Assembly (NCBI GenBank): GCA_963920665.1
Contig: OY987268.1
Location: forward strand, 21,454,501 to 21,518,500
DNA length: 64,000 nucleotides
Direction of reading: 5' to 3'
DNA from: Straminergon stramineum
Lineage: Eukaryota; Streptophyta; Bryopsida; Hypnales; Calliergonaceae
In this document: positions 49,700 to 63,028 of the stretch, piece after piece
How positions within the stretch are numbered: position 1 is the first letter of the stretch
Layout of the letters: every line of letters begins with the position of its first letter
Notes under the pieces: model-generated
The model's database searches: none
Seen by the model: the letters and a program-made list of their open reading frames with translations, nothing else
What the model was told of the DNA's origin: nothing
Program-made: the position numbers and the translations under genes

Positions 49700-51240
49700 G
49701 TTCGAGTCCCTTCCCTGCAGAAGATTCTGAAATCCTGAGAGGGAATGTCCTGACAGCAGCTCATGAACCTGCACAAATCGTCCAAAAACTTCAGAAGTAC
49801 TCCAGTAATCCTTCCTTCAGAGAAACTAAAGAAACAAAATATTTGACGGCTAATTTCATTACTATTTTCCATAAAGAACACCAACTTCACATACAATCGT
49901 CAAAGAAGACTAAGAACTATCAACTTACTCCTCACATACAAGCCCAGCTCAGAATCTCATAACCATCGGCATAACTAAGATCTAAATTTCAATGAGCCCC
50001 AAGAAGTTCCTCCTACGCAATGAGCTCATGAACTAGAAACCGAGCGACTCACTCACTCTCAGCGAAAATTATTGCTTGCGCCTAATCAATCCCCTATCAG
50101 TTCCTATACTTCTATTCCTACGTCCGACATATGCAACTTAAAGTACTAACTAATCTTCTACTAAAATCTTCTAACTCCAAACAAGTTACCACTACCGCGA
50201 GTCTCCAGAACGTGAGGCTCGTGATCACACACGAGATAACACATCGTAAGTGCTTCTGCCGAAATCGACGAAACCAACCTCGTCAATAGTTCGAGTATTC
50301 AAATTTTGAAAGCAATATCCGCTCTGGAATTGAGTAACAGTCACAAGGACTGCTTAGAACAACGAATTTCGTATCAAGGTTCCAAATTCGAAGAAAAGTC
50401 AACGAGCCGATACCACATCCCCAATCAACACAGGAAACTGAAAAAAAATGCTGTGAACATCGAAGTGCTCTTCAGGGAGCTTCTAAACCAATTAAACCTA
50501 ACTGCCAATGCCCGAAGATCCACACTAACGATCCTACGCACCAATTGTGCCTCTGTATTTCAACACCCCTGCCGCATCCAAATTTCGTCACCACACCACT
50601 AGGAAGCCTAAAAAATTAATTCCCGATTAGAATCGCCTACAAAAGGACGCGGACACAACAAGAAAACCTCACCGAAACCACAATCGCAGGGCCACCGATC
50701 AGCCCTCGCCAGCACTCACACCCCTGCAAATAAACGCGCACATCACCCGCACTTCTACCAAACTAAGCTACAACAAAAAAGCGCTACGACACTACCTGTA
50801 TTGCTACTCCTCCGCGTCCTCCTCTCTCACCTCCTCTACCTGCAGCACCGGGCGCCAGAAAAACGAACCAAATCGCGCCCGAAAACGAACCCAAAAAACT
50901 CGAGAAATAGCGCAAACGAAAGGCAACAATCCATTGTACCTGAGGATGATGAAGAGACGAAGCTCCAAACGGCAAATCAGCTCGTGCGTGGAGCTCCCGT
51001 GCAAGCGTTCAGCTTCTCCGTCGTCTCGCCTCGCACACTCTGCCTCTGTCGCCGAGGTAGGTCTCTCGCCCTCTCCGTGTCTGCTGAATTGCATGACTCC
51101 CATCCATGTCCGTGGATGTCCATCCATGTCCATCCATGCCCAATGGATGAGTGTCAATGCTCATCCCGATGCCCATTTACATCTGGTTCCACGCCCACCT
51201 GCATCCAGGCGTAATTTCAGTTGTAGCTTGGATAATGTTT
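49700..51240 (-). promoter_or_regulatory. 5' leader and promoter region of the SHA-type gene
   Basis: Not AT-rich, unlike the intergenic DNA beyond 51.2 kb, and free of recognisable coding exons. It probably holds untranslated exon(s), a leader intron and the promoter. The many overlapping open frames at 50.8-51.25 kb occur on both strands and look compositional. Confidence 0.4.
51105..51150. repeat. Short CCATCCATGT tandem repeat
   Basis: Imperfect repeats of CCATCCATGTCC around 51100-51140 in the SHA-type gene upstream region. Low-complexity only. Confidence 0.6.
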
Positions 51241-53396
51241 ATTCTTTTATATGATTTCAATTTAGAAAATGAAGCTCTAAGGAAATATTTTCAAAATTCA
51301 TTTTCCAATTTGGAATTTTTTTTTAAATTCAACGAATTATTATAACCTTGCATTGAAATTCTAATCGAGTATATTATTATGCTTGATTGCTATGATTTTA
51401 ATTTTCTCTTCTCATTTAATTTTCATATTGAAATTACAAGTTTTTGAGTCACAATGTGACTCTTCATGCTACGTTGAAGTTCCAAGTCCTAGTGAATTTT
51501 CAGAATTTGATTAGTGGAGAGCTAGAAATTGGAACCTTGGGATTCACATTGCATTCCAAGTCTAAAGTTTTACATCACTCCAAAATGTCTACATGGCAAT
51601 ACTTTTAGAGAGTTTGGGAGTAAAGGAGGCATAAAATGGGAGGCCAAATTGGGTCTAGAATAATTAGAAACCCATCTTAACTTCCAAGTCCAAAATATTG
51701 TTTTGTATATAAAATGAGGAAAAACACACACCATGTAAAGCATCCTCATAGGGAGAAATTTTGTCTCAATCTGTCCAATGTAGATTTGATGCTTAAAGTG
51801 CTTAAAAACATAATTTTTGACTTTATGATTCATTTTTTGTTCATTCAATAGCTACATTATAGCATATGTGAGACAAATTTGGGTTTAGAGTTGTACTTTG
51901 TCCTTCACATCATGAAATCCCTAGTCCCACAATTGATATTTTTTATACACCTTTACAATCCAAGGAAGTTAGGATTTGGCCTTGAATCTAGACTTGGGGA
52001 GTTGGGATTTGGAACATAGTGTGAAGCACACTTCATTGTGGCCTTCAATTTTGGAATACACCTCAAGTTATTCAAATATATATTAGGATTTAGCGTTGCT
52101 ACTTATAGCCATTTAGAATTGTCAAAGTAGTTGTTGTTGATAATATTGTCAAATTATGTAACAAAGGTTCATGAAATAGATGAATGCATAAAGTTGTTGT
52201 ATTTGAATGTCATGTATGGTGTAGAGGTACTCAATTCATGTCATTTTCAAATCTGCAGAGGTAGGAGTTTGTGAAGGGAGGCTTAGAGTATAAAAGAGGC
52301 CTTGTAAGGGACTTTTGAAAACTTGGGACTTGGCTTAGGCTTGGGTGGTGTCTTTTGACACCTAGTAATGCTAGACTCTATTGCTCAACCACCAATACCA
52401 AACCTTATTGACTCTAAGCCTTCTAGCTTTTAGGTCACTCAAGCCTCATTGGTCTTCTTTAATCAATCTATATGTTCTAGCCCTTAATTTGGATCCAATT
52501 GTACCTTTATCATGTCATTGTGAGTTTAGACCTATTTTCAAGCTCAAAAAATCCTACATCTACGGCTATGGAGCCAAAACTTGGAACAAACTTGCAACTT
52601 CAACGAAAATCATTCTCTCAAAGCACCTCCAAACAAGGTTTTTGAGTTGTCTAGATGTAAATTTTTCACTACAATTACACCCAAATATGTAACGACATCC
52701 TTCTTAACTAATTAGAATGAGGAAAAGCTCACATATGAGCTCAAAAACCTTAGAAAATACACAACAATCAAGTTTGACCATTCTTAAAGAATGACAATAT
52801 GCTAAGGTGGAGCCATGATGTAAATGCCTTCCAGTCCATTATATGGAAGATTCAACTTAGAAAAAATGAGTGTCCAGACACACATGTGGAAGATATGGGT
52901 TTTGAGAGCTCAAATGATTGTTGTTGGCGAGGCAACAAGGTTGAGAATTTGGCACCCTTATATTGTATTGTTGTTGTGTCCAACATATTAATTTGTTTGT
53001 TTGCCACAAAGCACTCAAGTGATTTGGGTGACAAATTCAAGCTATAGCTGTGAGGCACGCCAACAACATAGTTCCAAACTATGAACTAACGGAATCCCAC
53101 TGTAGTGTTAATTGGCACATCAATCCAAGTAGTAGTGGGGAGCTATCAAAAAAAGTATGTGATTGAACGAGACAATAATGAAAGATCTAAGCATCCAATC
53201 CTTCATTTAACTAGGTGATTAGAGATTGATCAATGAAGCTTAGGCCAAATTTGATTGAAGACCATTAAGGAATAATGGATATTCATAATTGGCTTATCAT
53301 ATAGGGTTAAAGAATTTAAATCATCAATAAGAAATTACTAGATTAGGGATTCATTTAGATTAAAATTAATTAAATGATAGTTAAGAATCATTATAT
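51241..53396. other. AT-rich intergenic DNA, no gene seen
   Basis: No recognisable exon, RNA gene or terminal repeat. The longest open frames (about 100 codons) match nothing I know. Confidence 0.4.
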
Positions 53397-53981
53397 TTAA
53401 CTCCTAAAGGACCATTTGTTCCCTTGGGAGACAATTTGGGTCCAGGCAAGTTCTTATTGTCTCAATTTGTAGTGAATGTATTTGAAACTTTTTGAAGATG
53501 TGCCATTTTGAGAGAGCTTAATGTATATATGATTTTTATTTTGATTGGTGCATGGGAGCAAAAGTTATGTCACAATAAGCCAAAAATGGAGGTCTACGAG
53601 TAGCAAAAAAAATATTTTTAAATCAAATTAATTAAAAAAAAAAAATTTCCTAAAATATTATATTTTTATCTACATCTGAAGCTTTGATTCATTTTATTTG
53701 GATTAGTGACAAGAAAGTTATGGACAATCTTGTTTTGGGGGCAATATAAGCATCTTCTTGAAAAAATCTTTTTGTCCAACTTTGAATGCTGATATCTTCC
53801 AATTTGTAAAGTCAAATTTGATGAAAATTTTACCGCATGATCTCAAAATAGTGAATCATAAAATCCTACATTTAGATTCCAAAAAAACATATATTTTTTT
53901 GTTTTCTTGGATGAACACAATAGAAGTGCTAGTTTTGAGTGGTTTTTGAAAAAAAAATGGCCTAGGTCCTTTAGGTATTAG
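53397..53981. mobile_element. Dispersed repeat copy R2 (TTAA...CCTAAAGGACC family), full length
   Basis: The left end TTAACTCCTAAAGGACC and the reverse complement of the right end CTAATACCTAAAGGACC match at 14 of 17 bases. The interior parallels copy R1 at 8181-8743 throughout, at similar length. Non-coding. Confidence 0.65.
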
Positions 53982-55289
53982 GCAAGTATTTAAATAAGAT
54001 TAATTAAGATTAATTCAATTAAATAATTAATCTTCATCCATAAAAAATAAAATAAAAACCCTAAATCTAGATATAGAAGTTTCAAGTAGTAACTAGAGGC
54101 AAATTGGTTCAAGAAAATGAGTCAAATGGGAGAAATCTAATCTTAATGGTTTGAATCTAACTTGTAGCGTGGCGAAAGTTTTGGTTGCTAATTAAGAAAA
54201 TTAAAGGAAATGTAGAGTATTTAGTAATTCACCTTAGAAGGGGCCTATTTATGAGGTGATCAAAGATGCCTCAAATACATCTTCATTTGGCCTTTTTTTT
54301 CCTTCCCTTGAATTTTGCTCACCGCTTAAAGTTGTGGGATTGTTAAAAGTTATGAAGTTAAGCTTCAACTACTTCTTTTACTTTCCCTCTTTTTCTTTTA
54401 CTTCCAAGACTATTCTACTCCATTGCTGATATTCTATTAGTTGACTTTGAAGGAAATAATTGTTCAATAATTTTCAAGAAAATGATTGACTTCTTACAAT
54501 ATTACTATCTTCCTATTCCAAGTCAATTATTTCCTTCCTAATCTACAATTCTAATGGTCACTTGAAACTCCTTGGATTTCCACTTAATCTTCAATTATTG
54601 CCAAATTCTACACCTAAATTGCCACCTTCATTCTTTGGTAGCATTTCTACTTCATTGCAAGAGTCAAACTTGACACTTCTCATTTTTTCCTTTAACTAAT
54701 AGGAGTTTTCTATAATTTGAGCTCTATTTCGTATTGTAGTTTCAATTTTCTTTCAAGCTTCCCTACTTTCCTCTTTCTATACTAATCCTAACTATCTTCT
54801 TTTAAACTACTTATTTATCTAATTTAACACATAGATGTTTTGTGTTTTGTTTCTATTTTATTCTTTTTATATTTTCAAGAAAAAATTCTACTAAAATTCC
54901 AAAATTTTAGAACTAGTATCTAGTACAAACAACCTAGAATAACTAGACAACCAAACTGTAGCTTGATAAACATAGGTCAATACAATAAAAAATACATCCC
55001 CGACCCTCACCATGTAGTAGTCCCTCATTAGCTAGACCCCTTGGCTATTGACTATATAGTCTCTACCATGTGGTGGCTTCCACTAGCTGGACCCCTTGGT
55101 TGCATGTTGATTGGGCAAGTTGATGTGGTGTACTAATGTAGCGGCATGTGGCAAGCTCGACCCTCATGAGACTTCCTATGTATTTCTTTCAATTGATTGG
55201 ACTATCTTGATTTAGTTTGGATTTTTTGCTCTTTCTAGGCCTGTCTATACCTTCTCTTCACCTTGGATCTTTTCTATGACTAATTCTAA
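53982..55289. other. AT-rich intergenic DNA, no gene seen
   Basis: Contains two related segments at 55010-55110 that repeat TAGCTAGACCCCTTGG / TAGCTGGACCCCTTGG. Otherwise no recognised feature. Confidence 0.4.
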
Positions 55290-57690
55290 TTTTAGGGGAA
55301 TTTGAATACTAAAAAATTGTTCTTCCAATGCTATTTCTTTGGATACTAAATAAAATGAACACTTAGAGGCTAAAACTCTAAACTTTGATACCAAAATAAC
55401 TAACTAACTTGGGTTTAGGGTTTCTAATTTGGGGGAGACTAAACTTCGTGTTTCAAAATTAAGTTTTGGAAACTAAACTTGGAAAAATACTATAGAAATC
55501 TAGGAAGGCATGACTTCTGAATAAATTTTGGAAATTTCTCCAAGACTTATAGGTTCAAAGTTTTTCTGCCTTATTGTATTTTGCAAATTCTACTAGCATC
55601 ACTCTAAAACTCCTAAAGTTAAGGCTTTGCCGCCTATGGAAATTTGTAAAAAATACCAACCACTCTAAAACTCCTAAAGTCAAAGCTTTGTTGTCTTGGG
55701 TGATAAACAAAACAAGGGAATAAGTTTTTTGAACAAGGCACGAAGATTACAAATATGTTAGTATACCAAACTAGTATAAGAAGTTAGTACACAAATGTGG
55801 TACAAATGAGTTAGTACAGAAACATGATAGAACACAAGTTAGTATGATAAATGTTAGTACAACTGAATTAGTAAATACTTAACTAACAACAAGACACTAG
55901 AGGCCCCCCTAAGTGGCATTGCCAAGGTACGGAGGGGGGATAGCTCTAGGATTAATGCAAGGATACAGAACTTTAAACGAACTCAATAAAACTTCAACAA
56001 AATGCAAAAATAATTGACAAAAACTTTATCAATAAGCACTAGAAGAAATTTGCATTTGCCTCAACAAAATCTACATGACATGTTTATTGAAGCAAATGCA
56101 AAATTTGTGATGAAAAACACAGAAAAATGCAAATTTTGCACTTGCCTAAACAAAAATATCATGTAGATTTTGTTGAGGCAAATGCAAATTTCTTCTAGTG
56201 GAGTGCAAGAAGCAACAAGATTTGAAGGGACTCTAATGTCCTTGAAGGATTGCTAAAACACCAACAATGCAACATCAAAAGCTCCTAAAACAACCATTCA
56301 AGTAATTTGTCTCAAAAATGGGCAAAATCAAACTAAATGGACCTAATAGAGTCAAAGTAGCAACAAAGGGTATTTTTAAGAGGAGAATGGGTTCCCTTAA
56401 ATAGTTTTTCAAGGTCAACCCTCCCTTCTCATTTCCCTAGTGGTAAACTTATTAATTACGATTTTCATCCTAATCCTTTGATTTTTACTTTCTACAATGG
56501 TACGAAACTCCAACTTTTGGAGAAAGACTCCAAATAGCAAACAAATTGCGCCATCAACTTCAAAAGGCCATTTCTGACTCGCACAATCTCCCTCACCCTA
56601 TTCTTTTGTGAAAAAGTCATTGAAACCAAGCACCAACTTAAATTGAAAAAAGGTAAAAATCCAACTTTTGAAGTTTACTTTTTCTAAAGAAAGTATCTAG
56701 ACTAAGCTCTTTGAAAGGTATGAGGGAATAAGAGAAGACCCCACTTTGACTTAATTTTGATTTCTTATACTCTTAGAATGTTGGTCAACTCCACAAATCA
56801 TCATCAATTGTGCCAATTTCAAAAAATCTTGTTAGTTTGGGTACTTCTCAATGTTGGAATGTCATGAAACTTGTTGGAGATTGTTATTAGAATAAAAGAA
56901 AATATAAAAGTTTTTAGTAAAATTTACTGCATCCTAGGGAATTTCTAAGAATTTTTCTTTGTAGATTTTGGCGGTTGATTGTTTAGAAGAGGATTTTTAC
57001 AAGTCAAAAAATTCTAAATTTCTCTTATAGAAACTCTCATGGAATTACACAAAAGATGTGCAAGCTCATGTTTTTACTTTTCACATTTGAGGAAGGAGAA
57101 TAAAATCTTGCTATCTCCTTAAATTATCAGTTAATATGGAATCTTTTAAACAAAAAAGAATCTTGACAAACTAATTTCTCCACAAGAATCTTGATGTAAT
57201 TTCAACCTTGTAACACCTTGATTTACTTGTAGATACCCTCCATAGGTTCGTCTTGAGTTCATGTCAATTGAAGGCTAACAATTTTTTTTTCCTACTAATT
57301 CCCAAAATTGACTAGAAAGGTAAAAACTATCCTTGGGATATGACTTATGGATCTTACTGGGGTTCCTTCAGACCAATTTAGCCAAGAAGAGTTACATGTG
57401 GGGTAGGTTTAGGTAATTGGGGCACTTCTCACTTAATATTTATAATTTATATTATTTGGGGGGTTTCTAACCTATTTACATGCAAGATTTGGGATTATTT
57501 AAAGTATAACATTTTATTTTGGACCAAATAAGATATTGGTACATAACATAAGTATTGGGGCTTAACACTCTTTTGGGGGCTTCTTGTACGATAGTTTTAA
57601 CTTAAACAATAAAAACGAAAAAAAGATAACTATAAATCCCAAGTAACAAATTTGGAGCTCACACTCCCCTAATATTATCTTTTGCATGGC
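55290..57690. repeat. Direct repeat, left copy (~2.4 kb, transposon-derived)
   Basis: Aligns by eye, in the same order and orientation, with 60270-62310. Matching landmarks include AGGCCCCC...GGCATTGCCA near 55905, CAACTTTTGGAG...ATTGCGCCAT near 56510, AAGGCCATTTCT, AAATTCTAAATTTCTC and the region near 57580. It begins with two tandem 61-bp units (55600-55720). Non-coding. It could be one LTR of a coding-less retrotransposon or one of two neighbouring insertions. Confidence 0.6.
56037..56200. mobile_element. 164-bp MITE with perfect 42-bp inverted repeats (CACTA-ended)
   Basis: The left end CACTAGAAGAAATTTGCATT and onward is repeated exactly, inverted, at the right end for 42 bp. CACTA termini suggest a non-autonomous CACTA-superfamily element. 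Flanking triplets are AAG and GAG, a near match to a 3-bp duplication. Inserted within the left copy of the direct repeat pair; no counterpart lies at the corresponding place in the right copy. Confidence 0.85.
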
Positions 57691-60269
57691 TCTATCTTTA
57701 ATTCTCTTATCCTTCTAAACATACTTGATCAAAAAATAGATCAATGTTGTGAAGAAAAAAAAAATAAAAAAAGGTTTTCAAAGTTCAAACATTATTTCAA
57801 AACTAAACAATAACTTAGAGAAGGAAGTGGGTGGTGAAATTGTAAGCTAAGCTTGACATGTGATATAGGAAGATCCTTTAGAAGCCTTGTTCACTCATAT
57901 CAGTTGAAGACTAAAATTATGGTCATGAAAACAAGTTGATCCACTCGATCTATGAATAAACAAAATAATGTCTTGAAAGGTCTATGTCCTAAAAGGACTA
58001 TGTCCTATTAATCCTAAAGTTCAAAACAAATCCTAGAAGTATTGCAAATTTAATTTATAATTCCATGATCAAGTGATAAATTCATGAAGCTCAATAACAT
58101 TCTAGATAAGAGCTTACAAAGAGGAGTGGAAAATATGAATGCTAGTGTAATACAAACAATCCTAGTTATCATTCTTCATTGAAAATAAAAGCCAATGCCA
58201 TTCACATCGGGTAAGAGTGAGAGTACAATGCATTTGAGCTAAAATATATGTGAGATTACGATTGGAATTGTTGAGTAACATCAAGGTCTTCCTAGCCTTA
58301 ATCATCTTCTCAATGCCACCCAATCCCATTGTGAGCGCCAAATTACCCACCCTTCGTAATTCACGAACACAATTAGGTTTTGGGTTTCGACTAAGTGACT
58401 CCTACTTTTGGGTGCCTAAGCGTGGTCCATTGTGCCTTCCAAGCAATGGATCTTTTTACTAAGTGCCTAAGTGACCCCAAACTACAAGATTTACTTAAAC
58501 TACTTCCAATGTTTTGGCCGAATGAATGGATGGCCTGCTGTATGATTTGGATTGAACCTATGCCAGGGCAGAACCAACCTAATAACACTCTATTTCATCT
58601 TGTGCCATTTCTAAAAACATAAAACTCGACCCTATCCGACCTTCCTAGCCAAAGTTATGGGAGGATGAACTTTGACCGCTACGTAGTTCCTCAAACTTCA
58701 TCCATCGACTGCACCTAGCTCCCCAATTCAGAAAGATTCGAAATTTTTAGGGATGGGTCACCAAAATTGATAATACCAAAATCTGGAGTTGGGCCCTGAT
58801 CGGGGATTTCTACAAAATTTTCATCCAAGCCTTATCCAAACTTCATCTACTAATTTCTCCTAACCTACAACTTGGTAAAAACTTTCCTTTTTGGCCCTGG
58901 ACCCTAATTGGTAGCCTCCTCCTGACCTATTTAGTTCTCTTGTCAAATTCAGAGTTTAGCTATTCTTCATCCAAATTTGACCCTAGACTTCATTTGGTGA
59001 TAACTTTCTCAATTTTGACCCGATTCGGGCTTGCCTTAGGGTTTTGGAAAGCTAAGATCTCCTTCTTTAAGTTTATGTCCTTGCAAATGACCTGAACTCC
59101 AGTCCCAAGGGTCTGACCTAGGGGTAGGCCTTGGTCCAAGCTACTAGCTTCCAATTAGGGGCCTAGGGAAAAGTTTGAAAGGATTAACTCATACCTCAGA
59201 ACTTGAGTCGTTGATCGCACCCACCATAATTTCTACCTCCTCTGCCATGAACTCCTGTGCCGTGAGACAACGGACCACCATTCTAATCATAAATTATTTG
59301 GGTACAAGAGGGTAATTGTTGATTTTCTCCTATTTCTTTTCTCCTCCTTCTTTTTCTTTCCTTTCACACTCTAAGGTGGCCCAACTACCCTCTGCTCCTA
59401 CCTACCAAGCCAATGTCAAGGACGTATCATATCATCCTCCAAGGTTGAGCTACTTCTTATGTCCTACATCTTACGTCCTTTATTTACGTATCACACTTAA
59501 TCTCGTGGTGATCACCTAATTCTAATCTAAGGGCTTAAGTAAGCCTCGAGGATTTCCCCTCCTATCTTATCTACTTCCACTCCTAACCTTCAAATTGTCG
59601 TCCCTCTTGTCACACTCTCATTCTTTTGTATGTTCGCTCGTTGCTTTGGTGATGGTTTTCAGAAGAAGGGGAGCTGGATTCCCTACCCCAACGGTTTGTT
59701 TAGTATGGTTGGATGTGTCGTAGGCCTCCTCCTTTCTTCCCACTTTAATTACTGGACCACCCTCTCATTTTTCCGCACCTTAAACAACTCCCTTCTTCCT
59801 TGTAGCCCTAGACAACTACTTCTCTCGAACCCCAGAGCCTGAGAACTCCCCCTAGTATCCCCGTATCGAACACAATAATCCCAGCCCAAACCCAAACACC
59901 CCTAATCCACTCCCACAGTAACCTCAGTATTGCACCCTCGTAACCTAGAATTGAGTCCCAGTAACCCTAGCCCCAAACCCCACTTGATTCATTGTCAGCA
60001 ATCATTGGCATTGCCAATACCCGACCCTACCCCATCCAATGCCCGGCCCTGGCTTCTTGGATATCGGGGTCCTAGTGGGTTAGGGGTTGGATTAGTTGCT
60101 AGACCAGCTCTTATATTGTTGATTTTTTGCGAATTCTAGGGAGGTTTGGGGCATGCCATACCTATGGTTTGTGGGTGTAAGCTAAGTTTGTGGGATGACA
60201 CCCTCACTTGATTTCTCCCTAATTGCTCTTCATCCTTGACTTTGACCTCTACTCCTACTTTTTAGGGGT
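57691..60269. other. Segment between the direct repeats, no gene recognised
   Basis: If the flanking repeats are LTRs this would be the internal region, but no gag, protease, reverse transcriptase or integrase motif is visible. The open frames are short. C-rich sequence occurs from about 59550 to 60150. No primer-binding site or polypurine tract was confidently placed. Confidence 0.4.
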
Positions 60270-62310
60270 CTAAACCTTGATTTGTTTCCTACACATTTTG
60301 GAAACTAAACTTTGTGTGGAAAGGGATCACGTGGTCTCACGGTTCTCCCGTGAGGTGGTTTTAATACACCACTAAGACTTTTTATCCCAAGGGGGTTCAA
60401 AGCTTCGCCATCATTTCTTCTTTTAACACACTACTAAGACTTTTTATTCCAAGGGGGTTCAAAGCTTTGTCATTGTTCCCCTTTTTAATACACCACTAAG
60501 ACTTTTTATCCTATTGGGGGTTCAAAGCTTCGTTGTACAGGCAAGACCTACTACCCTCACATCCTCATGTCTCTCAACAAAGAAGGCCACGTCACTGTTA
60601 GGAACAAGGGCAAAAGAAGAGGAAAGGACCTTTGACACTCAAAGGACTAGCGATACGGATTAGTAACATAAAAGACTTGAACTAAAGGCCCCCAAAGCGA
60701 CATCGCCAGTCATATAGGGGGTTGCTTTAGGGTTAATATACAACAAAGCTAGGAAAGTAACCAAAAAAGGTCTCTCAAGGGTAAGCACACATACTCTTAG
60801 TAACACGATAAGTTAGCAAAGTTTTTAAGCTCAAGCTTAGAAGAGTTAATACTACGCTCACTCAAAAGGCAAGGGATCCACAAATACCTTGCAAGTTTGA
60901 AAAACAACAACGGCCAAAAGTGCCCAAAAAACATCGTTGCAAGGCTTGTGGCTAAAAACACCACAATTTTCAACATAAATTAGACTCAATGGACCTGATT
61001 ACACAAAAAAAGGGGGTGGTGAGAGAGGAGAAGGGGTGCCCTTTTATACTCTTTCCCAATCACCCACCTCTCCTCATTCATCTAAGCTTATCTTCTTGGA
61101 TTTTCATCCAAACTTAAGGTTTTCATCTTATGCTAGTCCACTAAGCTAACTTTTGGAGATTAACTCCGAATTGCAAACGGATTGCGCCATTGGCTTCAAA
61201 AGGCCATTTCTACTTAGATAGACCTCTACCCTCTCCTTTTTCTATCTTTAAAATCACAATGAAACCTAGTGCCAACTTAATGCCAAAAACCGGGAAAAAT
61301 CCCAACTTTTGGAGGTTGACTTTCCTAGCAAAAGCAACTAGCCAAGGCTCCTAAGTAGGTACGGGGGAGTGAGAAAAGACCTACCTTGGGCCCCATTCTA
61401 CTTTCGTATGCTCCCACTCCACTGGTCAAACCCATCGTGGACTTTAAATTTCGTCAATTGTTGGGGAATTTGGCAGGTTCGAGTACTTCTGACTATTGGA
61501 ATGTTTTGAAACTTGTCGGGGAAGCTTATTAATATAAAATAAGATATATTAATTTTTAGTGGAAACTTATTGCCACCTGGGAATTTCTAGGAATTTCCCA
61601 TCACAAGTTTGGGTAGTTGACCATTCGAAAAGACATCTTTTGACTATCAAAAAATTCTGAAACTTTTCGTGGAACCTCCCATGGGATCCCACGACACATG
61701 TGTAGGCTCATATTCTTATTCTACACATCGGCCTAGGGGGGACAAAATCCACCCCCTTGTTTAATTATTGATGGCTGAGGAATCTTCTACACCGAGGGGA
61801 ATCTTGGCGAACCAACTTCGCCATTGGTTCCCGGGCTTGGGTTTAACCCCAAACCACCTTCCTTGGACCTAAGGTTCCTCCACGGTCCTGTCTTGGTATT
61901 TTTAACATCTGCAAGCCAACAATTGGGGTTCCGCTATTTTGTTGTTAAAATGGGTAAACTAGAACCTATCTCCGGGAACTGATTCTTATGCCTTACTAGG
62001 ATTCCCTCAACCAATTCTAGCCTAGAGATGTCCTTTCCATGTAGGGTTTTGAGCGTGATATGTCCATCACTCATAATTGACCAATTTACCACAATAAGTT
62101 GGGTTCTAACCTATTTACAACTTGTGGTTGGGCCAATCTCACTATAATATTTTAAAATTAGACCAAATACGATTTTGGTATGTGACACACCTATTTTGGT
62201 TCTACACTCTTTTTGGGGCTTTTTGTATATATAAATGCATTTAAAATGAAAAAAATAAAAAAATAAAAAAAAAGGAGTGAGCCTTTGGTGACGAAGTAGG
62301 GGCTCACATC
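60270..62310. repeat. Direct repeat, right copy (~2.0 kb, transposon-derived)
   Basis: Counterpart of 55290-57690, offset by about 4.6-4.7 kb in the aligned parts. It is GC-richer and shares blocks such as ATTGCGCCATTGGCTTCAAA (61181) and GGAATTTCTAGGAATTT. It starts with three tandem 62-bp units. Substitution between the copies is substantial, so the pair is old. Confidence 0.6.
60362..60535. repeat. 62-bp tandem repeat, three units
   Basis: Units begin at 60362, 60424 and 60486, each containing ACTAAGACTTTTTAT...GGGGGTTCAAAGCTT. The left direct repeat has two units of a related 61-bp array at the matching place. Confidence 0.8.
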
Positions 62311-62957
62311 CACCCATGGCATTTAGAATCACTCTAGCTCATTCCACCCAACCTTGTCCTCTAGAAATTGTTGATGAGTCATTTTGTACCAAATCTATGA
62401 TTTTGTCTGATGATTGAGAGGTTGTATTAGAATTCTACAAATACAAAAGAGTTTCATTGTATTCTCATATATATACTTGAGATAGGAAATGATTCAAGTA
62501 AGACCAAGAACTATTTGTGTGAGCAAGAAGGAAGAAACACCTTGCTACATGATTTGCGTGAAAGAAACTTCATGATGAATGCAAATTGACAATGACATTT
62601 TAGGACATTGCAGCAATGATGATTGAGTATGAAAAGTATCAGACGGGTGAAATTGCATGTGAAATGATTTGATGGCCAAGATTAAAAGTGTATGGTAAGT
62701 AGCGTTGCACAATATGGTATCATGCCCATGTAGTTAATAGCATGTCTACAATACATAGAGATGGATGACTAGGATTAGAGTGGAAAAAGCTATAAGAGAA
62801 GGTTTGTTATTGATTTTGTACTAGCATTTGTCTATGAAATTATACCAACATATTTGAATCTATATTTGTATATCATACTCATATATTGTATCAAAATGAA
62901 GAAGGGATGAGACATAGGACACCAAATGATTGGCTATAATTTGAAAAATAGTCTTCT
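62311..62957. other. AT-rich intergenic DNA, no gene seen
   Basis: No coding or RNA gene recognised. Confidence 0.4.
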
Positions 62958-63028
62958 TGTCATGACCCTCATCAAGAGGCATGCCCATGCCATCTTGGTG
63001 AACAAAAGGGACATTGGAGGTGACTCCC
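62958..63028. mobile_element. LTR 5'-end fragment related to the solo LTR at 39699
   Basis: TGTCATGACCCTCATCAAGAG and about 50 further bases match the first 71 bp of the solo LTR (for example ...GGGACATTGG.GGTGACTCCC), with several differences at CpG/TpG positions. Similarity stops abruptly near 63028. Confidence 0.7.

Noticed and set aside
50801..51254. Several 100-137-codon frames on both strands
   Set aside because: They overlap in multiple frames in a C-rich upstream region with short repeats, which fits composition rather than coding.
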